From: Thiobacillus sp.
Lineage (GTDB): Bacteria > Pseudomonadota > Gammaproteobacteria > Burkholderiales > Thiobacillaceae
Assembly: GCF_024708915.1 (NCBI RefSeq)
Contig: NZ_JANJXQ010000072.1
Location: 1-20,708 of the forward strand
Length of the DNA stretch: 20,708 nt
Reading direction: 5' to 3'
Position 1 is the stretch's first letter; every line of letters starts with the position of its first letter. Below the pieces are notes generated by a model, which did no database searches, was not told the origin of the DNA, and saw only the letters and a list, made by a program, of their open reading frames with translations. The translations under genes were made by a program, and so were the position numbers. Positions 10,036 to 17,748 of this stretch are shown here, piece after piece.

Positions 10036-10905
10036 GTGCGGGCTTTCGATTACAACGAGGCATTCGGCCGTAACCTTGGCTGGCTGACCCCACACGAGCA
10101 AACCACGCTGCGCGGTAAAAAGGTCGCCATAGCCGGCCTCGGCGGCGCCGGCGGCGTGCATTTGCTGACTCTGGCCCGGCTGGGCATCGGCCGCTTCCAT
10201 GTGGCGGATCTCGACCAGTTCGAGCTGGTCAACTTCAACCGCCAGGCAGGCGCCGGCATGAGCAGCATGGGGCAGCCCAAGGCGGAGGTCATGGCCAGAC
10301 TGGCGCGCGACATCAACCCCGAACTGGACATCCGCGTATTCGACGATGGCGTGCAGCCGCATAACGTCGACGCGTTTCTGGACGGCGTCGACCTCTACGT
10401 GGATGGCCTGGACTATTTTGTTTTTCCCGCGCGCCGCCTGGTGTACGACGCCTGCCGCGCGCGCGGCATTCCCATCACCTTTGCCGTTCCGCTGGGGATG
10501 GGCGCGGCCGTGCTTAATTTTCTGCCGGACGGCCCGAGTTTCGACGACTACTTCCGGCTGCAGGGTACGCCCGAAGACGAATGGCCGACCCGTTTTCTGG
10601 TCGGCCTGGCGCCCGCCCTGCTGCACCGGGGTTATCTGGTTTATCCCGAAATCGTTGACTTCAAGACCCAGCGCGTGCCGTCAACCGGCCTGGCGTGCCA
10701 GTTGTGCGCCGGCATGGCGGGCACCGAAGCGCTGAAAATCCTGCTCGGGCGGGGAAAGGTGCGTGCCGTGCCGCACAGTCTGCAGTTCGACGCCTACACC
10801 GGCAAACTGAAGCGCACCTGGCGCCCGGGCGGCAATGCGCATCCGCTGCAGCGGCTGGCGATTGCCTACGTCAACTGGCGCCTGTCCAGAAAAACACCTG
10901 ACTGA
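10036..10905 (+). CDS. ThiF/MoeB/HesA-family E1-like adenylating enzyme
   Basis: The 289-residue protein has an E1-like nucleotide-binding core: GLGGAGG at 34-40, VADLDQFELVNFNRQ at 56-70 with the acidic residues and Arg69, and Lys82 in GQPKAEVM. Such enzymes adenylate a carboxylate, usually the C-terminus of a ubiquitin-like or sulfur-carrier protein. Only one CxxC (Cys221-Cys224 in STGLACQLC) is present, whereas classical MoeB/ThiF have two for zinc. No rhodanese domain follows and no ThiS/MoaD-like carrier gene is nearby, so an ordinary thiamin or molybdopterin role is unlikely. The GTG at 10036 has only a weak ribosome-binding site, consistent with coupling to the preceding acyltransferase gene. 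A bidirectional terminator follows. Confidence 0.8.
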   Translation: MRAFDYNEAFGRNLGWLTPHEQTTLRGKKVAIAGLGGAGGVHLLTLARLGIGRFHVADLDQFELVNFNRQAGAGMSSMGQPKAEVMARLARDINPELDIRVFDDGVQPHNVDAFLDGVDLYVDGLDYFVFPARRLVYDACRARGIPITFAVPLGMGAAVLNFLPDGPSFDDYFRLQGTPEDEWPTRFLVGLAPALLHRGYLVYPEIVDFKTQRVPSTGLACQLCAGMAGTEALKILLGRGKVRAVPHSLQFDAYTGKLKRTWRPGGNAHPLQRLAIAYVNWRLSRKTPD

Positions 10906-10960
10906 AAGGCTGAAAATCCGGTTGGCATCGGCCTGTCAGGCGGCCGGATGGACGACATAA

Positions 10961-10990
10961 AAAAAGCCAGAGCAGACGCCCTGGCTTTTT
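10961..10990. terminator. Bidirectional intrinsic terminator
   Basis: The perfect 10-base stem AAAAAGCCAG / CTGGCTTTTT has a 10-base loop and carries T-runs on both strands. It ends the plus-strand acyltransferase-ThiF unit and the minus-strand PEP-CTERM gene, which converge here. A second inverted repeat, ATCCGG/CCGGAT at 10916-10949, lies just upstream on the ThiF side. Confidence 0.88.
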
Positions 10991-11008
10991 GCTGGGGTGA
11001 GCAGCGGT

Positions 11009-11872
11009 TCAGGCTTGCTTGAAGTAGCGACGGCCGAGACCCAGACCCAACAGACCCATGCCCAGAAGCGCCAGGCTGCCGGGTTCCGGCACGCGGTTGA
11101 ATTCCACGCTGCCGTTCAGGGTGTTGGTGCGGGAAGCCGTGCCATCCGCAGCCACGGTCGGGACCAGTTGCGGGTCGACGTTGGTGTCGATGCGCGCGGC
11201 AATTTCGATGCCGGGCAGCGGCTGGCCATCGGTCCACAGGTCGAACCAGTTGGTGCCGTCGGCAAAGAAGAACAGGTTCTGCGCCAGCGCGTCCACGCCG
11301 GTGAAATCGACCGCCGCATTGAATATGGCGTTGCCAATGGTGCCGCTGCTGGACAGGACTTCCAGATTCATCACCAGTACCGAACTGAGCACGTTTTGGT
11401 CGATGTCCAGCACGTCGTAATAGATCTGGATCAGGTTGTCGCCATCCACCACGCCGTCGCCGTAGAAAGCGCCGATGCCCTGGGAGCCAGGCAGGTTCGT
11501 GTTGTCGACCGCCACCACCACGCCGTTGATGCTGTAATTGAAGGAAAGCTGCCAGTTGTCGCCCATGCCTTCGTCGAGGTTGTTGCCGGTCATGGCGATG
11601 CCATTGAACCCGAGCAGGCTGGAAACCGTGCCGGTGCCAGTGTCGTTCACCGTGTCGTTAACGGTGACGAAGGTGGAGGCGTTGGAGCCATTATAGGAAC
11701 CATCCATATCCGTGTATGTGGACATGGCCTGGAAGTCGATGCCGAACTGGTAGGTGTTGGCGGTCTGGTTGTCCACGGCGCCATCAGGCACGATCATGTA
11801 AAACGGTTCGGCGTTGGCGCTGAGCGACAGGGCGGCGGCTGCGACCAGGGCGGAGAGTTGGGTCAGTTTCAT
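11009..11872 (-). CDS. Secreted PEP-CTERM sorting-domain protein
   Basis: The 287-residue precursor has a Sec signal peptide MKLTQLSALVAAAALSLSANA, cleaved before EPFYM. The C-terminus is a full PEP-CTERM signal: VPEP at 261-264, a hydrophobic Leu/Gly helix at about 266-280, then RRYFKQA. Exosortase is expected to recognise this tail at the membrane and release or transfer the protein. The mature part is rich in Asn, Asp, Gly and Thr, poor in Lys and lacks Cys, suggesting an extracellular beta-rich domain; I do not recognise it. The ATG at 11872 has AGGAG seven bases upstream. A sigma-54 promoter lies about 57 bases before the start, so control by PrsR is likely. Confidence 0.93.
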   Translation of the reverse strand: MKLTQLSALVAAAALSLSANAEPFYMIVPDGAVDNQTANTYQFGIDFQAMSTYTDMDGSYNGSNASTFVTVNDTVNDTGTGTVSSLLGFNGIAMTGNNLDEGMGDNWQLSFNYSINGVVVAVDNTNLPGSQGIGAFYGDGVVDGDNLIQIYYDVLDIDQNVLSSVLVMNLEVLSSSGTIGNAIFNAAVDFTGVDALAQNLFFFADGTNWFDLWTDGQPLPGIEIAARIDTNVDPQLVPTVAADGTASRTNTLNGSVEFNRVPEPGSLALLGMGLLGLGLGRRYFKQA

Positions 11873-11928
11873 TTCATCACTCCTGTGAGGGGTTGGGTGT
11901 TGAGGTTAATTCAACCTGCCTCTCATAA

Positions 11929-11944
11929 AGCACGCACCATGCCA
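11929..11944 (-). promoter_or_regulatory. Sigma-54 (-24/-12) promoter of the PEP-CTERM gene
   Basis: Read on the minus strand the site is TGGCATGGTGCGTGCT. Against the RpoN consensus TGGCACGrNNNTTGCW it differs at two positions only, and the invariant GG and GC have the correct 10-base separation. The start of transcription would fall near 11917, leaving a leader of about 45 bases with the AGGAG site. PrsR, encoded nearby, is a sigma-54 activator. Published work on floc-forming Zoogloea and relatives links RpoN and PrsK-PrsR to PEP-CTERM gene expression. Confidence 0.8.
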
Positions 11945-12045
11945 GGTTTGCTTAATTCCTTATAAAACAGATTGTTGCCGGTTTTTCGGGCGGCTCGCCC
12001 AGGGGCTCGTGTAAAAAATTCCGACAAGGGAGGCGGCCGGGATAG

Positions 12046-12086
12046 CTTCGCTGCGGCAGTGCGAAGTGTACCGGTATGCGTACGCA
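12046..12086. promoter_or_regulatory. Palindrome cluster upstream of the sigma-54 promoter
   Basis: Three dyads sit together: CTTCGC/GCGAAG at 12046-12066 around 9 bases, TACCGGTA at 12069-12076, and TGCGTACGCA at 12077-12086. They lie about 110-150 bases upstream of the sigma-54 promoter, between it and the prsT stop codon, where an enhancer for an activator such as PrsR would be expected. The PrsR site is not known to me, so the link is inference. Confidence 0.4.
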
Positions 12087-12099
12087 GGGCTGCACGGGT

Positions 12100-14880
12100 T
12101 CACAGGCTGTCGAGCAAGGCCTTGGCGGCCTGCGTTTCGGGGAATGCCGGGATATCGGCCAGCAATTTTTGCAGTTCTGCGCGGGCGCGGGCCTTGTCCC
12201 CGCTGCGGGCCAGCGCGGCGGCGTAGTGATAGCGGATCGAGCCCGATTTGGGCGCGGCGGCGGCGGCGCGCCGCAGCAGGTCCAGGCCGCGCGCAGTTTG
12301 GTTGGTTTGCACCAGTATCCAGCCGAGGGTGTCCTGGACGTTGGGGTTGGCCGGAGCAAGTTTGAGTGCCTGTTCCGCCGTGGCCTGGGCACGGGGGTCC
12401 TGTTCGCGTTGATAGAGCGCGGCCAGATTATTGAGGACCAGCACGTTGGGCGCGCTGCGGTGCTGAATTTCCTGATAGTGGGCAATGGCTTCGCGGTTGT
12501 TCCCCGTCGTCATGGCGTAGTCGGCCGCGGCGGCGCGAACCGCGTTGTCTTCGGGATGCTGTTTCAGCCAGCCGGCCAGGCGCTGGGCGGATGCCGGGCC
12601 GGAGCCGGCCAGCACCTGGGCGTGGTGTAGCTTGACCAGCACGGACGATCCCGCGCCGCGCTGCATCGCCTGCTCGTAGGCGGAACGGGCGGCGGGGTAG
12701 CGTTTCTGCTGCATCAGGATGTCGGCTTCGAGTTCGTGGCCGAGGGCGGACTGGGGGTGGTCGGCCTGAATCTGGCGAGCAATGTTTACCGCTGCGTCGG
12801 GATTGTTCTGGCCGGCTTCAAGGCGCAGCAGGGCGACGCGGCTTTCCAGATGGCGGGGATCGATCTGCAGCGCTTTTTGCAGGGTGGTACGCGCAGCGGC
12901 CGGCTTCTTGTCGGCAACCAGGGCGCGTGCGAGGCCGAGACGGCTGTCGAAGGCGCGCGCGTCTTTCTGCACGGCCTTGCCATAGGTGGCGACCGCGCTG
13001 CCGGGATCGCCGGCGGCGAGTTGGGTCGAACCCAGCAAATTGAGCGCCTGGACATCGTCCGGGCGCGCGCTGACCATCGCGCTGGCGATGGCGAGCGCCT
13101 TGCGCGGCTGCTTTTTGATCAGGTAGTAGCGCGCCAGCGTGCCATTGGGCGCCATGGCCTGCGGGTGCGCTTTCGCCGCTTTTTCCAGCCAATTGACGTA
13201 ATCGCTTTCCTGCCTGGTGAGTGCCGCGATTTCGGCCAGCGCCATCATGGCGTGCAGATTGTTCTTGTCCGCTTCCAGCAGTTTGGTGAAGCGGGCACGC
13301 GCGGCGTCGGTTTTTTTGTCGCGCATGTCGAGTTGCGCGAGGCTGGCGCTGGCGGGGAAAAAGGCGGCGTCGAGGGCCAGCGCGCGTTCGAAACTGGTGC
13401 GGGCTCCGGCAAGGTCGCCCTGCGCGAGGCGCGCGCGGCCGCGCAAATCGTGGGGCAGCGGGCTGCGCGGCAGCTGTTTTTCCAGTTGCTCGCAGATGGC
13501 CAGCGCCTGGCTGTATTGCTTGTTTCTGATGTGGGTCAACGCCAGCAGAACGTCGGTCTGCTGGATCCCGGGCTGCAGCGCGCGCGCAGCTTGCAAATCG
13601 GTGATGGCGGCGTCGATGTCGCCAGCGGACAGGCGATTGAGACCCTGCTGGGTATGAAATGCCGCGTTGCCGGGCTGGAGAAGTACGGCTTGTTGCAGCA
13701 GTTGGGCGGCCTGGCCCGGATCGTGCCGGGCCAGATGCGCCTGGCTGGCGAGCGCCAGCGCCGGCGCATCTTCTCCGTGGGGGGGGAGCAGCGGTGCCAG
13801 GGTGGCCAGCGCCTTGTCAGGCTGGTTTTGCTTGATTTGCGTTGCGGCCAGCACGCGGCGCGCATAAACATGGCCGGGGAAGTGCTTGAGGTAGCGGTTC
13901 AGGTAGGTCTCGGCCTGCTGCAGGGAATCGAGCGCATAGGCCGTAGAACCTGCGAGCAGGATGCCGGGCAAGTGCTCGGGGGCCGTTCTGAAAATGTCCT
14001 GCAGCAAATCGCGCGCTTCGGGATATTTTTTCTGCTGGAATTTCTGGAACGCCTGCAGGTATTTTGCGGTATTCGAGCCAGGCGCCAGTTTATTGACCGC
14101 GTCGATCGAGGTCTGGGCCGCTGTCATGTCGCCCAGCGTCATCTGCAGCGTTGCCAGGCTCTGCAGTGCGGCAATGTTGGATGGCTCCAGTTTCACCGCC
14201 TGCTGGTAGGCTGCCAGCGCATCCGGCGTGTTCTGGTTGAGTTGCTCGAAGTCGCCGATGAAGATCCAGGTTTCCGCCTGCCGTTCGTTCAGTTTCAGGG
14301 CATTGTCGAGCCAGGTCCGGGCCTCTGCCATCTTGCGCTCGGCAATGGCGCATTGCGCCAGCCCCCAATGGGCCTGCAGGCTGTCGGCATTGACCTGGCG
14401 GGCTTCCTGGAACAGGTTGCAGGCATCCCGGAATTTGCCGAACTTGAACAGGGCGCTGGCGCGCAAGGCCATGATGCGGCTGCGATTGGCCGGGGACATG
14501 GCGTCGGTGGGCTGGATCTCGTCCAGGATGCGCTTGTAGTGGCCCGTCAGCAACCAGGCTTCGCCCAGCAGGGGGGCGATGGTGTCTCGGCCGGTGCCGA
14601 GTTTCTCGGCGCGGGTCAGTTCCTTCTCGGCTTCCGCGCCGAACCCGGCCTTGAGGTACATCTGGCCCAGAAGCAGGCGCGCCTGCGGACTGTCCGGGTT
14701 CTTCTGAACGGCGTTTTTGAGTTCGATGATGCCGCTCTTGAGATTGCCTTTGTCTTCGAAGTCCTTGGCGCGCTGAATGTGTTCCTGCTCGGTAAGCTTG
14801 GCGGCCGGGTCGCAACCCCCCAGCGGTGCGGACAGGGCCAATACCAGAAGCGTGATCAAGGGGGCGGTGTGGCGGGTCAT
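12100..14880 (-). CDS. prsT: PEP-CTERM system TPR-repeat lipoprotein PrsT, second copy
   Basis: The 926-residue protein starts with a lipoprotein signal ending in the lipobox LGGC (Cys23). The rest is tetratricopeptide repeats throughout, matching the size of the PrsT family. This family accompanies exosortase and exopolysaccharide genes; it is thought to act in the periplasm as a scaffold, but its precise role is unknown. Asp24 directly after the lipidated Cys is an inner-membrane retention signal by enterobacterial rules. It is clearly paralogous to the upstream gene: both share GN/GD-x-K near the start with LKNAV, and YVNWLEKAA...HPQA in the central-to-C-terminal part. The ATG at 14880 has GGAG nine bases upstream and gives the lipobox; a nearby in-frame ATG at 14895 lacks a site. 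It starts 38 bases after the first copy. Confidence 0.93.
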   Translation of the reverse strand: MTRHTAPLITLLVLALSAPLGGCDPAAKLTEQEHIQRAKDFEDKGNLKSGIIELKNAVQKNPDSPQARLLLGQMYLKAGFGAEAEKELTRAEKLGTGRDTIAPLLGEAWLLTGHYKRILDEIQPTDAMSPANRSRIMALRASALFKFGKFRDACNLFQEARQVNADSLQAHWGLAQCAIAERKMAEARTWLDNALKLNERQAETWIFIGDFEQLNQNTPDALAAYQQAVKLEPSNIAALQSLATLQMTLGDMTAAQTSIDAVNKLAPGSNTAKYLQAFQKFQQKKYPEARDLLQDIFRTAPEHLPGILLAGSTAYALDSLQQAETYLNRYLKHFPGHVYARRVLAATQIKQNQPDKALATLAPLLPPHGEDAPALALASQAHLARHDPGQAAQLLQQAVLLQPGNAAFHTQQGLNRLSAGDIDAAITDLQAARALQPGIQQTDVLLALTHIRNKQYSQALAICEQLEKQLPRSPLPHDLRGRARLAQGDLAGARTSFERALALDAAFFPASASLAQLDMRDKKTDAARARFTKLLEADKNNLHAMMALAEIAALTRQESDYVNWLEKAAKAHPQAMAPNGTLARYYLIKKQPRKALAIASAMVSARPDDVQALNLLGSTQLAAGDPGSAVATYGKAVQKDARAFDSRLGLARALVADKKPAAARTTLQKALQIDPRHLESRVALLRLEAGQNNPDAAVNIARQIQADHPQSALGHELEADILMQQKRYPAARSAYEQAMQRGAGSSVLVKLHHAQVLAGSGPASAQRLAGWLKQHPEDNAVRAAAADYAMTTGNNREAIAHYQEIQHRSAPNVLVLNNLAALYQREQDPRAQATAEQALKLAPANPNVQDTLGWILVQTNQTARGLDLLRRAAAAAPKSGSIRYHYAAALARSGDKARARAELQKLLADIPAFPETQAAKALLDSL

Positions 14881-14918
14881 TGATGCAGGCTCCATTCAGC
14901 GATCAGGTGGGCGGCAGT

Positions 14919-17702
14919 CTAGCGCGTTTTGTTTTTCAGTTGGTCCAGCAGTGCGCGCGCTTCCTGCTCCTGCGGGAAGCGCGCGCCGCCGGTCAGGAGG
15001 CGCTCCAATTCTCCCTGCGCACGCGCGCGGTCGCCGGTTTTGAACAGGGCAACCGCAAGGTGATACTGGATTTCCGCGTTGTCCGGTGCTTTGGAAAGCG
15101 CCGTGCGCAGGTGGGGCAGGCCTTGGGCGGCTTGTCCCTGAGTGGTCAGGATCCAGCCATAGGTATCCATGACCATCGGGTTGTCCGGCTGCAGTTTCAG
15201 CGCCTGCCCGGCAAACGACGCGGCACGCTCGTCGCCCGCGCCATGCAGCGCCCACGCCAGATTGTTCAACACCATTAGATTGCCGGGATTGCTCTTGTTC
15301 AACGCCAGATAATGCCCGGCCGCTGCGGAGTACTGCTGGCGCTTGGTCAGGCTTTCCGCCAGGGCGGCCCGGATGGCGGCGTCTTGCGGGTGGGTCGCGA
15401 GCCAGGTAACGAGGCGTTTTTCGCCCTCCTCGGCGCGCTGGGTGGCCGTGAAGGCCCGCAACTGGCGAACGAGCAGGACGCCCGCAGGAGCCCGCTTGTG
15501 CGCCTGCTCGAACGCCGCGATGGCGGCGGGGTAGTCCTTGCGCGCGAGCGCGGTGTCGCCTTCGAGAACGAACCCTGCTGCATTGTCCGGCTTTTGCTGC
15601 TGCACCTGACGGGCGAGGGCACGTGCTTCGTCGAAACGCGCGCGCTGGATTTCGACGTTGCCGAGCAGCATTTGCGCGTCGAGAGAGTCGGGCTGGATGC
15701 GCAGGGCATCCTGCAGGGTTTTATGCGCGCCGGGCAGATCCCCGGCGACATTCTGTACGGTGGCGAGCTTGATCAGCGGGGCGGCCTGGCCTGGCAGAAG
15801 CTCGATCAGCTTGCGGTAGCTGCCCTGCGCGTTGGTGGTGTCGCCGAGTGCCAGCTGCGTGGTGCCGAGCAGATCGTGTGCGGCAGGGTTGGCGGGCTGG
15901 GCGCCGACGGCTTCGCGCGCAACCGCAAGCGCCTTGTTGCGATCGCCCTTGGCGAGCAGGTGGCGCGCCAGGGCCGTCCGCGGCTGCAGGGCCTGCGGAT
16001 GCGCCGCGGCCGCCTTTTCCAGCCAGTTTACGTAGGTCTTCTCGTCCTGGCTGCGCAAGCCCAGATCGGCCAGCGCAAGCATGGCATTGAGATGTCTGGG
16101 GTCGGCCTTGAGAATGCCTTCGAAGCGCTGGCGTGCGGCGACGAACTGATTGTCTTTCAGATCGAGTTGCGCCAGATTGGCGGCGGCGGGGAAAAATGCG
16201 GGGTCGAGTTTGAGCGCCTGGTTGAAGCTGTCGCGCGCACGCGCGATGTCCTGTTTGCCGAGATAAGCGCCCCCACGGTAGTTCCAGCTGAGCGGATTGG
16301 CGGCCTGTTTCTTTTCCAGAGCCGCGATGCTTGCCAGTGCAGCGTCAAACTGTTTCTGATTCAACTGGCTGAGGATGATGATGGTGTCGGCGCGGTTGCC
16401 GGCGCTGTCTCCTTCCATCGCGGCGGCGGTCTGCAGATCGGCCATGGCGCGCTGGTCGCCCAGGGCAAGTCGGGAAATGCCCAACTCGGTGCGGATGACG
16501 GCACTGTCAGGATTGCGTTGGGCGGCCTGTTCAAAATACGCCGCGGCCTGGGCAAAATCCTTTTTGGCCTGTGCAATTTCGCCGGCGACGATCAATACGC
16601 CGACGTCATGACCGGCCGATTTGAGCGCGGGGGCCAGCGTGCGCGCCGCATCGTCAGGGCGGCCCAGGCGCAACTGGGTAGCGGCAAGCAGACGCAGGGT
16701 GTACAGGTTGTCTGGCGCGGCCTTGCGCACCTTGTTGAGATGTGCCTCGGCAGTCTGCAGATTGCCTAATGCGAATTCGATCGAGCCGCCCAGCAGCAGC
16801 GCGGGCACGTAGTCTGGTGCTGCCTTCAGCACGCCAGCCAGATGATCGCGCGCCTGCGTGACCTGTTTCTCGTTGAAGTCGATGAGGGCCTGGGTATACC
16901 GTGCCTGCAGGTTTTTGGGCGTGACTTTCAACACGGCATCCACTTCCCTGCGCGCGTCAGCCAGCCGGCTCTCGCTGATGGCGATGCCTGCCAGCGCAAG
17001 CCGGGCCTGGGTGTTCCGGGGGTCGAGTTTGAGGAGTTCGTGGTATACCGCAGCGGCTTCGGCGGGATGCCGGGTGGCGCGCAACAGGTCACCCTTGAGC
17101 AGCAGGCTGTCGCGGTGCCCGGGGTCGGCACGCAAGGCTTGGTCGATCTGCTGCGAGGCCTGGTCGGCCTTGCCGTCGGCCAGCGCCAGATGTGCCAGCG
17201 CCAGATTCACTTCGGCATGGCCGGGCGTGGCCTGTTGCGCGTGCTGCAGGATTTTTCGTGCGTCCTCCTTGCGGCCCAGCCCGAGTTCGGCCGTAGCGCG
17301 CAGGGCATGCAGGGTGGAAGCGTCCGGGTCGCCGTCGGCCGGAGCCGGCAGCTCGTCCAGTACGCGCTGGTATTCACGCTGCCCCAGCAGCGTGCGTGCG
17401 ATCATCGGATTGACAACGCCGGCGGCGTAGCCCGCGTTGCGGGCCTGCCGGAATTCCTTTTCGGCGCTGGGCAGGTCGAGCAGGTCGAAATAGAGCCGGC
17501 CCAGTTCAAAGCGGGCTTCGGCATTGTTTTCGTCTTCTGCAACGGCGTTCTTCAACTGAATCATCGCCGCCTTGTAGTCCCCCGCCGCGATCGATGCCCG
17601 GGCTTCGGCCACCAGCGGGCGGTCGCTGCGGTCACAGGCGGTCAGTAGCGTGCCGACAATCAGCAACGCGAGCAGTCGTTTCACAGGGGCAAAGTGCGGC
17701 AT
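14919..17702 (-). CDS. prsT: PEP-CTERM system TPR-repeat lipoprotein PrsT, first copy
   Basis: The 927-residue protein starts MPHFAPVKRLLALLIVG and has the lipobox LTAC with Cys23 and Asp24, the same positions as in the downstream copy. Nearly all the remainder is TPR helices. Typical family segments include AGDYKAAMIQLKNAV near residue 40-55 and YVNWLEKAAAAHPQAL in the central-to-C-terminal part. Length agrees with the PrsT family. The ATG at 17702 has GAGG five bases upstream. It lies 46 bases after prsR on the same strand, so a prsK-prsR-prsT-prsT operon is likely. Which of the two copies is the ancestral one cannot be told here. Confidence 0.93.
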   Translation of the reverse strand: MPHFAPVKRLLALLIVGTLLTACDRSDRPLVAEARASIAAGDYKAAMIQLKNAVAEDENNAEARFELGRLYFDLLDLPSAEKEFRQARNAGYAAGVVNPMIARTLLGQREYQRVLDELPAPADGDPDASTLHALRATAELGLGRKEDARKILQHAQQATPGHAEVNLALAHLALADGKADQASQQIDQALRADPGHRDSLLLKGDLLRATRHPAEAAAVYHELLKLDPRNTQARLALAGIAISESRLADARREVDAVLKVTPKNLQARYTQALIDFNEKQVTQARDHLAGVLKAAPDYVPALLLGGSIEFALGNLQTAEAHLNKVRKAAPDNLYTLRLLAATQLRLGRPDDAARTLAPALKSAGHDVGVLIVAGEIAQAKKDFAQAAAYFEQAAQRNPDSAVIRTELGISRLALGDQRAMADLQTAAAMEGDSAGNRADTIIILSQLNQKQFDAALASIAALEKKQAANPLSWNYRGGAYLGKQDIARARDSFNQALKLDPAFFPAAANLAQLDLKDNQFVAARQRFEGILKADPRHLNAMLALADLGLRSQDEKTYVNWLEKAAAAHPQALQPRTALARHLLAKGDRNKALAVAREAVGAQPANPAAHDLLGTTQLALGDTTNAQGSYRKLIELLPGQAAPLIKLATVQNVAGDLPGAHKTLQDALRIQPDSLDAQMLLGNVEIQRARFDEARALARQVQQQKPDNAAGFVLEGDTALARKDYPAAIAAFEQAHKRAPAGVLLVRQLRAFTATQRAEEGEKRLVTWLATHPQDAAIRAALAESLTKRQQYSAAAGHYLALNKSNPGNLMVLNNLAWALHGAGDERAASFAGQALKLQPDNPMVMDTYGWILTTQGQAAQGLPHLRTALSKAPDNAEIQYHLAVALFKTGDRARAQGELERLLTGGARFPQEQEARALLDQLKNKTR

Positions 17703-17748
17703 TGAAACCTCAAGAATTCCATGAATGGTGTGGGTGTGCAATGCAGAT

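Noticed and set aside
9238..10626. 462-codon minus-strand open frame opposite the acyltransferase and ThiF-like genes
   Set aside because: The plus-strand genes have ribosome-binding sites and conserved motifs; this frame spans both and has none.
11988..12000. GGGCG/CGCCC stem as terminator of the second prsT
   Set aside because: No T-run follows on the minus strand.
12736..14883. 715-codon plus-strand open frame opposite the second prsT
   Set aside because: Mirror of the TPR gene codon bias; the opposite strand has lipobox, TPR repeats and a ribosome-binding site.
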